From assembly GCA_963205115.1 (NCBI GenBank), contig CAUJHV010000070.1, positions 62,001 to 126,000 on the forward strand: a stretch of DNA of 64,000 nt. The letters run 5' to 3'. Both the position numbers and the translations under genes were made by a program. The stretch is from Pseudomonadota bacterium. GTDB taxonomy: Bacteria; Pseudomonadota; Gammaproteobacteria; Burkholderiales; Burkholderiaceae_C. This document shows positions 50,587-59,177 of this stretch, piece by piece; position 1 is the stretch's first letter; each line of letters begins with the position of its first letter. The notes under the pieces are model-generated. The model saw nothing but the letters and a program-made list of their open reading frames with translations. It had not been told where the DNA came from and searched no databases.

Positions 50587-51256
50587 AGAGGATCAATGTG
50601 AGCGCGGACAGCGCGAACCACTGGAAGGCATAGCCGTAATGCTTGTGCACGTCAGCGGCGGGCTGCGGCCAGTCGCGCTGCAAGCCGTCTGCCACGGGTG
50701 ACGTCGTCTGCAGGACAGACAGGGGGCGCAGCGCCAGACCCGTCTCCTGGGCCCAGGCGGACAAGTCGACATTCTGCCGGATCGCACCCGACGCGGCGCC
50801 GTCGAAGTCGTACAACCGGGAGGGTGGTGCGGCGATGCGGCCGTCGAGTGCCTGCGGGCCGTCCGCTGGAGGGGGGGCCTGGACGCGCGTGCGATCGACG
50901 CGGTCGCGCGGCAGCCAGCCGCGCTGCACGGCCACCGCGCTGCCGTCTGCCAGCACGAAGGGCGTCAGCACGATGAAGCCGGCCTGGCCCTTGTGCGTCC
51001 GGTTCTCGAGGTACAGCGTGTGGGCGCCGTCCCAGCGGCCAACGAGGCGCACGGCCCGGTGGTATTGCTGCATCGCCTGGTCGGCCGTTCTCGCCAGCGC
51101 ACTGGCGTCCAGCGTCGGCAGGTCACGACGCGCCTGCATGGCGGACTCCACAGCGAGCTTCTGTGCGGCACGGTCGAGCTGCCACCAGCCCAGGCGGGCG
51201 GTCAATGCGATCAAGGCCACGGCCGCGATCGCCACCAGCGCCGGTGAACGTCTCAT
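50534..51256 (-). CDS. SURF1-family cytochrome oxidase assembly protein
   Basis: 240 residues, two membrane helices at the ends (PALVAIAAVALIALTARLGWWQLDRA and HYGYAFQWFALSALTLILYVWFQ) with a periplasmic domain between. The SURF1 marks are LGWWQLDRAAQK, LYLENRTHKGQAGF, VQRGWLPRD and HYGYAFQW. It helps place heme A in subunit I. First of the minus-strand run through sco; divergent from the DUF2909 gene at 51359. Confidence 0.92.
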   Translation of the reverse strand: MRRSPALVAIAAVALIALTARLGWWQLDRAAQKLAVESAMQARRDLPTLDASALARTADQAMQQYHRAVRLVGRWDGAHTLYLENRTHKGQAGFIVLTPFVLADGSAVAVQRGWLPRDRVDRTRVQAPPPADGPQALDGRIAAPPSRLYDFDGAASGAIRQNVDLSAWAQETGLALRPLSVLQTTSPVADGLQRDWPQPAADVHKHYGYAFQWFALSALTLILYVWFQIIRPRRRRARPD

Positions 51257-51358
51257 CGGCCGGTCGTCCTGGGCGGGGTCACGGCCCGCGAATGCCGATG
51301 GACGCGCAAATCCGCGACGCCAGGTGCCACAAAGCCCCGGGTGCGAGAATTCGGTCCC

Positions 51359-51586
51359 ATGAAGATCGTGATCGTGCTGTTGCTGATTGCCGTGCTGGGC
51401 GCCTTGTCCGGGGCCGGCTTTCGCATGTTGCGCCGTCCGGCGCAGGGGCGCGAGCGGGATCCCAAGGCCATGGCCCGAGCCCTGGCGCTGCGCGTGGGCT
51501 TGTCGGTCACGCTGTTCCTGCTGGTGCTGCTGGCCTGGCACTTCGGCTGGCTGCAGCCGCACGGCATTCCCATCGGCAAGTCCTGA
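51359..51586 (+). CDS. DUF2909 twin-helix membrane protein
   Basis: 75 residues from MKIVIVLLLIAVLGALSGAGF, a first helix, then MLRRPAQGRERDPKAMARALALRVGLSVTLFLLVLLAWHFGW with a second helix. The sequence matches the small DUF2909 family found next to cytochrome oxidase genes in Beta- and Gammaproteobacteria. Function unknown, probably oxidase assembly. It is the only plus-strand gene in the oxidase cluster, lying between SURF1 and ctaE, and ends at a strong terminator. Confidence 0.85.
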   Translation: MKIVIVLLLIAVLGALSGAGFRMLRRPAQGRERDPKAMARALALRVGLSVTLFLLVLLAWHFGWLQPHGIPIGKS

Positions 51587-51607
51587 CAGCAGGGGCGAGC
51601 GGACAGA

Positions 51608-51633
51608 AAAAACGCCGCTCGCGCGGCGTTTTT
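51608..51633. terminator. Bidirectional rho-independent terminator
   Basis: AAAAACGCCGC, loop TCGC, GCGGCGTTTTT. The stem is perfect with a T run on the plus strand and the A run giving a T run on the minus strand, so it serves both DUF2909 and ctaE. Confidence 0.92.
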
Positions 51634-51655
51634 CATGCGCGTCCCGCCTGGCGGG

Positions 51656-52540
51656 TCACAGCCAATAGACCAGCACGTACAGGCCGAGCCAGACCACGTC
51701 GACGAAGTGCCAGTACCAGGCTGCGCCTTCGAATCCGAAGTGGCGCTGCGGCGTGAAGTGGCCCTTCATCAGGCGCAAGGTGATGAACAGCAGCATCAGC
51801 ATGCCCACCAGCACGTGGAAGCCGTGGAAGCCGGTCAGCATGAAGAAGGTGGAGCCGTAGATCCCGGAGCTGAGCTTGAGATTCAGTTCGCTGTAGGCGT
51901 GCGCGTATTCATAGCCTTGCACGCAGACGAACGTGGCGCCCAGCAGCACGGTCACCCACATCCAGAAGATCGTCTTGCCGCGTTCGTTGGCGATGAGCGC
52001 ATGGTGCGCGATCGTCAGCGTCACGCCCGAGGTCAGCAGCAGCGCGGTGTTGATCGTGGGCAGCCAGAACGGGCCCATGGTCGTGAAGGGCTCGACCGTA
52101 CCGGCCGGCGATGCGGTCACGCCGGGCGCGGAACTCGGCCACACCGCCTTGAAATCGGGCCACAGCAGCTGGTTGTCGATGTTGCCCAGCGCCGGCAGCG
52201 CGTGCACACGCGCCCAGTACAGGGCTCCGAAGAAGGAGGCGAAGAACATCACCTCCGAGAAGATGAACCAGGCCATGCTCCAGCGGAAGGAGTGGTCCAC
52301 GCGGTCGGAGTACTGGCCGCCTTCGCTCTCGTGGATGGCATCGCCGAACCAGCGGTACAGGACCCCCAGCCAGATGACCATGCCCGCCAGCAGCGCCCAG
52401 GCGCCCCAGCCGACACCATTGACCCACTGTGCCGCGCCGAGAATGACGAAGAACAGGCCCGTGGCCAGCATCACCGGATGATGCGACGGCGCGGGCACGA
52501 AGTAGTAAGGCGCGCGGCCGCTATGTGCAGTTGACGACAT
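51656..52540 (-). CDS. ctaE: Cytochrome c oxidase subunit III
   Basis: 294 residues with seven membrane helices. Typical points are YFVPAPSHHPVML at the start, FIFSEVMFFASFFGALYW, the ATFVCVQGYEYAHA helix, and GFHGFHVLVGMLMLLF then AAWYWHFVDVVWLGLYVLVYW at the end. A longer extramembrane insert (LGNIDNQLLWPDFKAVWPSS) is as in betaproteobacterial CtaE. GGAGAG lies before the ATG. Last gene of the minus-strand ctaC-ctaE operon. Confidence 0.96.
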   Translation of the reverse strand: MSSTAHSGRAPYYFVPAPSHHPVMLATGLFFVILGAAQWVNGVGWGAWALLAGMVIWLGVLYRWFGDAIHESEGGQYSDRVDHSFRWSMAWFIFSEVMFFASFFGALYWARVHALPALGNIDNQLLWPDFKAVWPSSAPGVTASPAGTVEPFTTMGPFWLPTINTALLLTSGVTLTIAHHALIANERGKTIFWMWVTVLLGATFVCVQGYEYAHAYSELNLKLSSGIYGSTFFMLTGFHGFHVLVGMLMLLFITLRLMKGHFTPQRHFGFEGAAWYWHFVDVVWLGLYVLVYWL

Positions 52541-52584
52541 TTGCAAGACTCTCCTCGATCCCAAACCGATGCTGTGAGCGGCTC

Positions 52585-52887
52585 TCAACCACCCGCGATG
52601 CCGCTGCCCACGATCCAGCGCACCATGACTATGAGGACGCCGACGAACAATGCAGCGCCCAGGATACCGGCCACGATGACGTGAACCGGGTTGAGCTTCT
52701 GCACGTCCTGCTCGTACGCCGAACGCTTGCGAACCCCGAAAAATGACCAACCCACGGCCTTGGCCGTCTGCGCGAACGACGCGCGGCGACTGGCCAGCTC
52801 GCGCAGGTCGGCACCGGCTGTATTCACCGGCGCTGCGCCTTGTGCCGCACCGTGTGTGTCGCCCATATGGCCGCCCGTGGGGCTCAT
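52585..52887 (-). CDS. DUF2970 single-helix protein
   Basis: 100 residues. ASFAQTAKAVGWSFFGVRKRSAYEQD followed by a C-terminal helix (PVHVIVAGILGAALFVGVLIVMVRW) is the DUF2970 pattern seen in oxidase operons of Beta- and Gammaproteobacteria. The ATG overlaps the ctaG stop (ATGA) with GAAGG before it. A later ATG (52866) is possible. Role unknown. Confidence 0.85.
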   Translation of the reverse strand: MSPTGGHMGDTHGAAQGAAPVNTAGADLRELASRRASFAQTAKAVGWSFFGVRKRSAYEQDVQKLNPVHVIVAGILGAALFVGVLIVMVRWIVGSGIAGG

Positions 52888-53516
52888 GACTGCGGACCTT
52901 CCACGCGCTTCGCCACAGCGGGCGCCAGGCTGCGCTCGCCCAGCTGCCCCGCCGGCGCGGGCGGCACCTTGCCGCCCACCTCGAAGAAGGTGTAGGACAA
53001 GGTGATGGTCGTGACGTCGCGCGGCAGCTTCGGGTCGATCACGAAGGCCACCGGCCAGCTCTTGGATTCACCCGGAGCCAGCGTGTACTGGTTGAAGCAG
53101 AAGCACTCGAGCTTGTTGAAGTGCGCGGCCGACTGGCGCGGCGCATAGCTCGGGATGGCCTGAGCCGCCATCACCCGATCCTGCACGTTGCGGAACTCGT
53201 ACATGACCGTGGCCAGCTCGCCAGGATGAACCTGCAGTGAGCGCACGGCGGGCTTGAAGTCCCAGGGACCGCGTGCATTGGCATCGAATTCGACGGTCAC
53301 GACACGGCTGCGGTCGATCTGCGTATTCGGTGCAATGGTCGACGGGCGGTCGACGGCCGTGCGGATCTCTGACAGCGCAAGCACGTTGATGCCCAGCGCG
53401 TCGCAGATGGCCTTGTACATGGGCACCAGCGCATAGCCGAAGCCGAACATCAGCCCGGCCACGACAACCAGTTTGCCCAGGAGCCGACGGTTGTCTTCGA
53501 GCAGGAAGCGCTTCAT
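52884..53516 (-). CDS. ctaG: Cytochrome c oxidase assembly protein CtaG/Cox11
   Basis: 210 residues: one N-terminal helix (LGKLVVVAGLMFGFGYALVPMY) and a periplasmic immunoglobulin-like domain with the copper motif Cys-Phe-Cys-Phe in NKLECFCFNQYTL. MAAQAIPSYAP and ITLSYTFFEV are family landmarks. It inserts CuB into subunit I. The start codon shares one base with the stop of the 36-residue upstream gene, and the end overlaps the DUF2970 gene. Confidence 0.96.
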   Translation of the reverse strand: MKRFLLEDNRRLLGKLVVVAGLMFGFGYALVPMYKAICDALGINVLALSEIRTAVDRPSTIAPNTQIDRSRVVTVEFDANARGPWDFKPAVRSLQVHPGELATVMYEFRNVQDRVMAAQAIPSYAPRQSAAHFNKLECFCFNQYTLAPGESKSWPVAFVIDPKLPRDVTTITLSYTFFEVGGKVPPAPAGQLGERSLAPAVAKRVEGPQS

Positions 53517-53626
53517 CAGCTCAGCAGCCAGATGCGGGCGACGAAGCCCAGGCCGAACACCAAGGCCAAGGACAGCAGGATGAGCGCCAGCCGCAGGTTG
53601 GCCTTGCGCTGCTTGTCGTCGACCAT
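53516..53626 (-). CDS. 36-residue cytochrome oxidase small assembly protein
   Basis: The minus strand reads MVDDKQRKANLRLALILLS followed by LALVFGLGFVARIWLLS and a stop. It has a short charged N-terminus and one membrane helix. AGGTG lies seven bases before the ATG, and the stop shares one base with the ctaG start, so translation is surely coupled. Tiny proteins of this shape sit between ctaD and ctaG in many Burkholderiales and are described as oxidase small assembly proteins; the exact role is not known to me. Confidence 0.85.
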   Translation of the reverse strand: MVDDKQRKANLRLALILLSLALVFGLGFVARIWLLS

Positions 53627-53654
53627 GATGTGCACCTGCCCGCCCGACGTGTGA

Positions 53655-55295
53655 TCAGCCGATCACGCGCGTGGCCGTCGCATCCAGCTTCGGCGGCGTC
53701 TCGAACGTGTGGAAGGGCGCCGGCGAGGGCACTTCCCACTCCAGACCTTCGGCAGCTTCCCACGGCTTCTGCGGGGCCTTTTCACCCTTGCCGCGCATCA
53801 TCGGGACGACGATGAACAGGAAGAAGTACACCTGCATCAGGCCGAAGCCGAAGGCACCGATGGACGCCAGCGCGTTGAAGTCGGTGAACTGCATCGGATA
53901 GTCGGCATAACGACGCGGCATACCGGCCAGCCCGAGGAAGTGCATCGGGAAGAAGGTCAGATTGAAGAAGATCAGCGACAGCCAGAAGTGGATCTTGCCG
54001 CGCGTCTCGTTGTACATGACCCCGGTCCACTTCGGACCCCAGTAGTACACGCCGCCGAACAGGCCGAACAGCGAACCTGCCACCATCGTGTAGTGGAAGT
54101 GGGCCACGACGTAGTAGGTGTCGTGCAGCTGCTGGTCGATCGGTGCCATGGACAGGATCAGGCCCGTGAAGCCGCCCATCGTGAACACGAAGATGAAGCC
54201 CACGGCCCACAGCATCGGCGTCTCGAAGGTCATCGAGCCGCGCCACATCGTGGCCAGCCAGTTGAAGACTTTCACGCCCGTGGGCACCGCGATCAGCATC
54301 GTGGCGTACATGAAGAACAGCTGGCCGGTCACCGGCATTCCGGTCGTGTACATGTGGTGGGCCCACACGATGAACGACAGGATGGCGATCGACGCCGTGG
54401 CGTAGACCATCGAGGCATAACCGAACAGCTTCTTGCGGGCGAAGGTCGGGATGATCTGGCTGACGATGCCGAAGGCCGGCAGGATCAGGATGTAGACCTC
54501 GGGGTGGCCGAAGAACCAGAAGATGTGCTGGTACATCACCGGGTCGCCGCCACCGGCCGGGTTGAAGAACGAGGTGCCGAAGTGGCGGTCGGTCAGCGTC
54601 ATCGTGATGGCGCCGGCGAGCACCGGGATCACGGCGATCAGCAGGTAAGCCGTGATCAGCCAGGTCCAGGCGAACAGCGGCATCTTCATCAGCGTCATGC
54701 CGGGCGCGCGCATGTTCAGGATGGTGACGACGATGTTGATCGAGCCCATGATCGAGCTGGCGCCCATGATGTGCATCGCGAAGATGCCGGCGTCCATGCT
54801 CGGGCCCATCTGCAGCGTCAGCGGCGCATACAGCGTCCAGCCGGCAGCCGGCGCGCCGCCGGGCATGAAGAACGAACCCGCGAGCATGATAGCCGCCGGG
54901 ATCAGCAGCCAGAAGCTCAGGTTGTTCATCCGCGCGAAGGCCATGTCCGATGCGCCGATCTGCAGCGGAATCATCCAGTTCGCGAAGCCCACGAAGGCCG
55001 GCATGATGGCGCCGAACACCATGATCAGGCCGTGCATCGTGGTGAACGAATTGAACAGCTCCGGATTCACGAATTGCAGACCCGGGCGGAACAGCTCGGC
55101 GCGGATACCCAGCGCCAGGAGGCCGCCGATCATCAGCATCGTGAAGCTGAACAACAGATACAGCGTCCCGATGTCCTTGTGGTTGGTCGCGAAGACCCAG
55201 CGGCGCCAGCCATGCGGGGCGCCGTGGTGGTCGTCGTGGCCGTGTGCGTGGTCGTGACCACCGGCATGGCCGACGGGAGGAAGGACTGCGCTCAT
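53655..55295 (-). CDS. ctaD: Cytochrome c oxidase subunit I (aa3 type)
   Basis: 546 residues, twelve helices. Ligands read directly: His88 (heme a) in TTMHGLIM, CuB His264 in FGHPEVY cross-linked to Tyr268, His313-His314, then His399 (heme a3) and His401 (heme a) in VVAHFHYTM. Glu266 in HPEV is the D-channel glutamate of A1-type oxidases. The first 30 residues hold eight histidines, an unusual start. It lies 48 bases after ctaC and is followed by the small assembly protein gene. Confidence 0.98.
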   Translation of the reverse strand: MSAVLPPVGHAGGHDHAHGHDDHHGAPHGWRRWVFATNHKDIGTLYLLFSFTMLMIGGLLALGIRAELFRPGLQFVNPELFNSFTTMHGLIMVFGAIMPAFVGFANWMIPLQIGASDMAFARMNNLSFWLLIPAAIMLAGSFFMPGGAPAAGWTLYAPLTLQMGPSMDAGIFAMHIMGASSIMGSINIVVTILNMRAPGMTLMKMPLFAWTWLITAYLLIAVIPVLAGAITMTLTDRHFGTSFFNPAGGGDPVMYQHIFWFFGHPEVYILILPAFGIVSQIIPTFARKKLFGYASMVYATASIAILSFIVWAHHMYTTGMPVTGQLFFMYATMLIAVPTGVKVFNWLATMWRGSMTFETPMLWAVGFIFVFTMGGFTGLILSMAPIDQQLHDTYYVVAHFHYTMVAGSLFGLFGGVYYWGPKWTGVMYNETRGKIHFWLSLIFFNLTFFPMHFLGLAGMPRRYADYPMQFTDFNALASIGAFGFGLMQVYFFLFIVVPMMRGKGEKAPQKPWEAAEGLEWEVPSPAPFHTFETPPKLDATATRVIG

Positions 55296-55343
55296 CGTGG
55301 AACTCCTGAATCCTGCTGAATCTCTGGCATCACGCGCAAGGCG

Positions 55344-56918
55344 TCAGCCGGCCGACACGATGTCGACGCGGCGCGCGCGGGCGGCATTGGCGCTGCCGGC
55401 TTCGATCTGTTCGGGCTTGCGCAGCGAGACGCGATCGGCGGCCACGCCGGCCTTGCCCAGGGCGTCGCGCACGGCAAAGGCCCGCTGCTTGGCCAGTTCG
55501 GCGTTCTTGGCCGGGTCGCCAGAGGCATCGACGAAGCCCGAGAGCGCCACCTTCGCCTCGGGATGCGACTTCAGGAAGTCCACCGCCGAGGCGATGACCT
55601 TCTGCGCGGCATCGTCCAGCTCGCTCTTGCCGCTGGCAAACATCACGGACAGCGGCAGTTCAGCGGCAGCGGCGGCCGGCGCGGCCGGCGCGGCCGATGC
55701 CGAGGCGCCGCCCTTGGCACCCGCGAGTTCAGGCGTCTTGCCCGCACGCACCGCGGCCACATCCGCGGGTTGCACGACATGGCCGGTCTTGTTGGACCAG
55801 CTATTCTTCGTATAGGTGATGATGGCGGCGAGCTCGGTATCGGAGAGCTGCTTCCAGGCTGGCATCGCGCCATTGGCCGCACCATTGAGCACGGTCTGGA
55901 TCTGCTTGAGCGGATCGTTCAGGACCATGGCACTGCCGTCCAGCGGCTTGATCGGGCCCGCGCCCTTGCCGTCCGGGCGGTGGCAGGCGGCGCAATTGGC
56001 GGCATAGAGCTTCTCGCCACGCGCGGCGAGGTCTTCGAGCTTCCAGACCTTGTTGGGGTCGTCGGCAGCCGCGGCCAGCTTCTTCTTTTCTTCGGCCACC
56101 CACGCGCTGTAGTCGGCCTTGCTGACGACCTTCACGTGGATCGGCATGTAGGCGTGTTCCTTGCCGCACAGCTCGGCGCACTGCCCGTAGAAGTCGCCGG
56201 TCTTCGACGCGCGGAACCAGCTGTCGCGCACGAACCCAGGGATGGCGTCCTGCTTGATGCCCAGGCGCGGCACCATCCAGGCGTGGATGACGTCGCTGGC
56301 CGTGGTGATGATGCGAACCTTCTGGTCCACCGGCACGACCAGCGGCCGGTCCACCTTCAGCAGGTAGTTGTCCACGGGCTCGGGCTTGCCGGTGTCGGAA
56401 GCCTGGCGCTGGCTCACGTCGAGCGTGGACAGGAAGGCGATGCCTTCGCCATCGCCCTTCAGGTAGTCGTAGCCCCACTTCCACTGGTAGCCGGTGACCT
56501 TGATGGTCAAGTCGGGGTTGCTGGTGTCCTTCTGGGCCACGACGGTGCGCGTGGCGAATGCGCCCATGAAGACCACGATGACGAAGGGCACGATCGTCCA
56601 GGCCACTTCGACCGCCATGCTCTCGTGGAAGTTGGCGGCCTTGTGGCCGACCGACTTGCGGTGCTTCAGGATGGAATAGAACATCACCCCGAAGACGAGC
56701 ACGAAGATCACGGCACACAGCAACATCAACACCGTGTGCATGCTGTCGATGTCGGCAGCCATCTGGGAGGCTGCCTCCTGCAAGCCCATCTGGTTGACGC
56801 CCGGGCCGCCCGGCAGGTCGTTGACCTTGGCCAGCACTGCTGCGGGAAGCAGCAGCGACCAGCCGGCAGCCTGTGCACCGCGGCTCAGGGCATGGCGAAT
56901 ACGGGGCGAGATGTTCAT
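55344..56918 (-). CDS. ctaC: Cytochrome c oxidase subunit II with fused cytochrome c and OmpA-like domains
   Basis: 524 residues. A signal or first helix is followed by two transmembrane helices (about 62-84 and 104-122). The CuA domain has His212, Cys247, Glu249, Cys251, His255 and Met258 (CAELCGKEHAYM). A cytochrome c domain holds Cys309-x-x-Cys312-His313 with Met in GAMPAW as sixth ligand. An Ala/Pro linker (403-420) leads to an OmpA/MotB-like domain (421-524) with KSELDDAAQKVIASAV, VDASGDPAKNAELAKQRA and ARARRVDI. Electrons from soluble cytochrome c pass to CuA; the last domain may hold peptidoglycan. First gene of the operon. Confidence 0.95.
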   Translation of the reverse strand: MNISPRIRHALSRGAQAAGWSLLLPAAVLAKVNDLPGGPGVNQMGLQEAASQMAADIDSMHTVLMLLCAVIFVLVFGVMFYSILKHRKSVGHKAANFHESMAVEVAWTIVPFVIVVFMGAFATRTVVAQKDTSNPDLTIKVTGYQWKWGYDYLKGDGEGIAFLSTLDVSQRQASDTGKPEPVDNYLLKVDRPLVVPVDQKVRIITTASDVIHAWMVPRLGIKQDAIPGFVRDSWFRASKTGDFYGQCAELCGKEHAYMPIHVKVVSKADYSAWVAEEKKKLAAAADDPNKVWKLEDLAARGEKLYAANCAACHRPDGKGAGPIKPLDGSAMVLNDPLKQIQTVLNGAANGAMPAWKQLSDTELAAIITYTKNSWSNKTGHVVQPADVAAVRAGKTPELAGAKGGASASAAPAAPAAAAAELPLSVMFASGKSELDDAAQKVIASAVDFLKSHPEAKVALSGFVDASGDPAKNAELAKQRAFAVRDALGKAGVAADRVSLRKPEQIEAGSANAARARRVDIVSAG

Positions 56919-57029
56919 GTGACGGTCTTTGCTTCGGATGGGCGAACCGCGGCACGGCATGCCGCGCGCATGCAGGTCGCCACCTGGATGCGGGTTTCCA
57001 AAGATTCTAGCCCACGCATAAGCGGGGGC

Positions 57030-57941
57030 TTATCCGGGTGGACGCGAACGCCCGGCGCGCAAGCTCTGACGCATCTCCTCGAGACCGATGCGCGTCTGCC
57101 CGCCTTCTTTCACCCCGAGCGATGCCTTGAACGCATGCCCGTAGACCAGTTCGAATTCCAGTTCGACGCGCCCGGATGCCGTCCGCGCCGCGTCCGCAGC
57201 CAACGCTTCAAACAAGCGTCTGCGCCACCCGGGCGTGCGAAGACCAGACGCTCGCACCGGATCCGTATTCGACCCTATTGATCTTAGTTCGGTGATGGCG
57301 TCGTCCGCTTTGCTCCAGGTCAAGCGGATCGTCTCCTGGTCCATCACCGGATCGCCGAATCCCGCCTGCACGAGTTGATCGCCGAGGTCGTGCATGTCCA
57401 CCAGTTCCGCCATCGGCGAGCCCCAGCCGCGTTCGCGGTAAAGCGCGCGCAGACGGCCCAGCGTGCCGGGTCCCAGTGTCGAGAACATCAGATAGCCGCC
57501 CAGCGCCAGCAGCCGGTGCCATTGCGCGAACTGCACCGGCGGGTCTGGCAGGTGATGCAGCAGCATGTTGGCCCAGACCAGTTCGTAGCGGCCCGCCTGC
57601 AGGTCCCGCTCCTGCATCTGCAGGCGGCCGGGTGACCAGCGCCTGGGCGACCACCACGGCAAGACCGCCGAGGCAGACGTCGCCGGCGCGACCAGGCATT
57701 CGACGCGAGCCTGCGGCAGCGCCGCCTTGAGCGCCGGGCCGCTTCCGCCGGGTCCCGGCCAGACGTCGAGCACGAGGCCAGGCTTGTGCTTGAACAGCGG
57801 CAGGCGTTCGGCCATGCGCCGCGACACCTCGGCATGCAGCCAGGGCACCTGCGCATCCTGTTCCAGACGACGCCGCGTGCGCGCCAGTGCCACCGCATCG
57901 ACGGGCCTGGCCGTGCCCGTGCCCTTCGAATCACTCGACAT
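57030..57941 (-). CDS. BioC-like class I methyltransferase
   Basis: 303 residues. ARTRRRLEQDAQVPWLHAEVSRRMAERLPLF is the typical start of BioC-like proteins of Burkholderiales. The SAM loop reads LVLDVWPGPGGSGPAL, lacking the usual D-x-G-x-G order, while LVWANMLLHHLPDPPVQFAQWHRLLALGGYLMFSTLGPGTL matches the later motifs well. In BioC the reaction is methylation of malonyl-ACP for biotin synthesis. No bio genes are next to it. Its stop lies in a small palindrome (57018-57033). Divergent from comF. Confidence 0.78.
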   Translation of the reverse strand: MSSDSKGTGTARPVDAVALARTRRRLEQDAQVPWLHAEVSRRMAERLPLFKHKPGLVLDVWPGPGGSGPALKAALPQARVECLVAPATSASAVLPWWSPRRWSPGRLQMQERDLQAGRYELVWANMLLHHLPDPPVQFAQWHRLLALGGYLMFSTLGPGTLGRLRALYRERGWGSPMAELVDMHDLGDQLVQAGFGDPVMDQETIRLTWSKADDAITELRSIGSNTDPVRASGLRTPGWRRRLFEALAADAARTASGRVELEFELVYGHAFKASLGVKEGGQTRIGLEEMRQSLRAGRSRPPG

Positions 57942-57982
57942 GCGGGCAGTATATTGAGCGGGTGTATCGACGCCTGTTCTCC

Positions 57983-58684
57983 ATGCTGGGCCACCAGGCC
58001 GGCCAGGGCCTTCGCCAGACCGCACGGGCGCTCGGCGGACCTTGCACCGTGTGCCGCCAGTGGGGGCTCGACGCGGTGTGCGCGTCGTGCCTGCAGTTGC
58101 ATGCGAAGCCGCGCCCGCGCTGCCGGCGCTGCGCCGAGCCGCTGGCCATCGAAGGGCTGTGCGCCGAATGCACGGCCGATCCGCCGCCATTCCTGCGCAC
58201 ACACGTGGCCGTCGACTACGGATTCCCCTGGGATCGCCTGATCGCCGATCTGAAGTTCGGCGGCGCCACCGAGCTGGCGCGGCCCTTGGCCGCCATGCTG
58301 GCGCACGGCCTGACGCACGACTGCGTGTCGCTGGTCGTGCCCGTGCCACTGGCGCCACGCCGCCTGCGCGAACGCGGCTTCAATCAGGCGGCGCTGCTGG
58401 CAGGACACGCCGCGGATCTGCTGCAGCTGCCGCCTGCGGCCACGCTGCTGCAGCGGCCCGTCGAACGCGAACGCCAGTCGGGCCTGACGCGCGAGGCGCG
58501 CCTGCGCAACCTGCGGGGTGTTTTCATGGTTGATCCGGCGCAGCGGCAACGCCTGGCAGGTCGCCACGTCGCGCTGGTCGACGATGTGGTGACCACCGGC
58601 GCCACCGCGCGTGAGGCTGCGGCCGAACTGCTGCGCGCGGGTGCCGCGCAGGTCGAGCTGTGGGCTGTGGCGCGCACCGCCTGA
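57983..58684 (+). CDS. comF: ComF-family phosphoribosyltransferase-like protein
   Basis: 233 residues from ATG at 57983 (a GTG at 57962 is an alternative). The N-terminal zinc-ribbon has CTVCRQWGLDAVCASC and CRRCAEPL...CAEC, four Cys pairs in all. The phosphoribosyltransferase domain has VPVPLAPRRLRERGFNQAALLA and the PRPP loop HVALVDDVVTTGATA. ComF is needed for DNA uptake in naturally competent bacteria. It is followed after 22 bases by trmL on the same strand. Confidence 0.92.
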   Translation: MLGHQAGQGLRQTARALGGPCTVCRQWGLDAVCASCLQLHAKPRPRCRRCAEPLAIEGLCAECTADPPPFLRTHVAVDYGFPWDRLIADLKFGGATELARPLAAMLAHGLTHDCVSLVVPVPLAPRRLRERGFNQAALLAGHAADLLQLPPAATLLQRPVERERQSGLTREARLRNLRGVFMVDPAQRQRLAGRHVALVDDVVTTGATAREAAAELLRAGAAQVELWAVARTA

Positions 58685-58706
58685 ACCGGTCCGCCCACGC
58701 CCCGCC

Positions 58707-59177
58707 ATGTTTCGCATCGTCCTGGTCGAGCCCGAGATCCCGCCGAATACCGGCAACGTGATCCGTCTGGCTGCCAATACGGGCTGCGAGCTGCACCTGA
58801 TCGAGCCGCTGGGCTTCCGAATGGACGACCCCTTGATGCGGCGCGCCGGTCTGGACTATCACGAATATGCGGATGTCAAACGACATGCCTCATGGGCAGC
58901 CTTTCTCGATGCCGAGCAGCCCGAGGCGCATGCGCTCTTCGCCTTCACCACACGCGGCGCGCGCGCGCACGACGAGGTGGCCTGGCCGGTCGGCGCGTGG
59001 CTGGTATTCGGCAGCGAAAGCCGCGGCCTCGATCCTGAACTGCGCGAGCGCTTTGCCGCCGATCACCGCATCCGCCTGCCGATGCGGCCCGGCCAGCGCA
59101 GCCTCAATCTCAGCAACGCGGTGGCCGTGACGGTGTTCGAAGCCTGGCGGCAGCACGGCTTTGCGGGCAGCGCCTGA
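58707..59177 (+). CDS. trmL: tRNA (cytidine(34)-2'-O)-methyltransferase TrmL (SPOUT)
   Basis: 156 residues. MFRIVLVEPEIPPNTGNVIRLAANTGCELHLI is the standard start, then FGSESRGLDPEL and LPMRPGQRSLNLSNAVAV form the trefoil knot that binds SAM. It methylates the wobble ribose of certain leucine tRNAs. Length is full. Probably cotranscribed with comF. Confidence 0.95.
   Translation: MFRIVLVEPEIPPNTGNVIRLAANTGCELHLIEPLGFRMDDPLMRRAGLDYHEYADVKRHASWAAFLDAEQPEAHALFAFTTRGARAHDEVAWPVGAWLVFGSESRGLDPELRERFAADHRIRLPMRPGQRSLNLSNAVAVTVFEAWRQHGFAGSA

Noticed and set aside
57018..57033. ATAAGC-GGGG-GCTTAT palindrome as a terminator or operator of ctaC
   Set aside because: It overlaps the stop codon of the BioC-like gene and has only six-pair arms without a T run; too weak to call.
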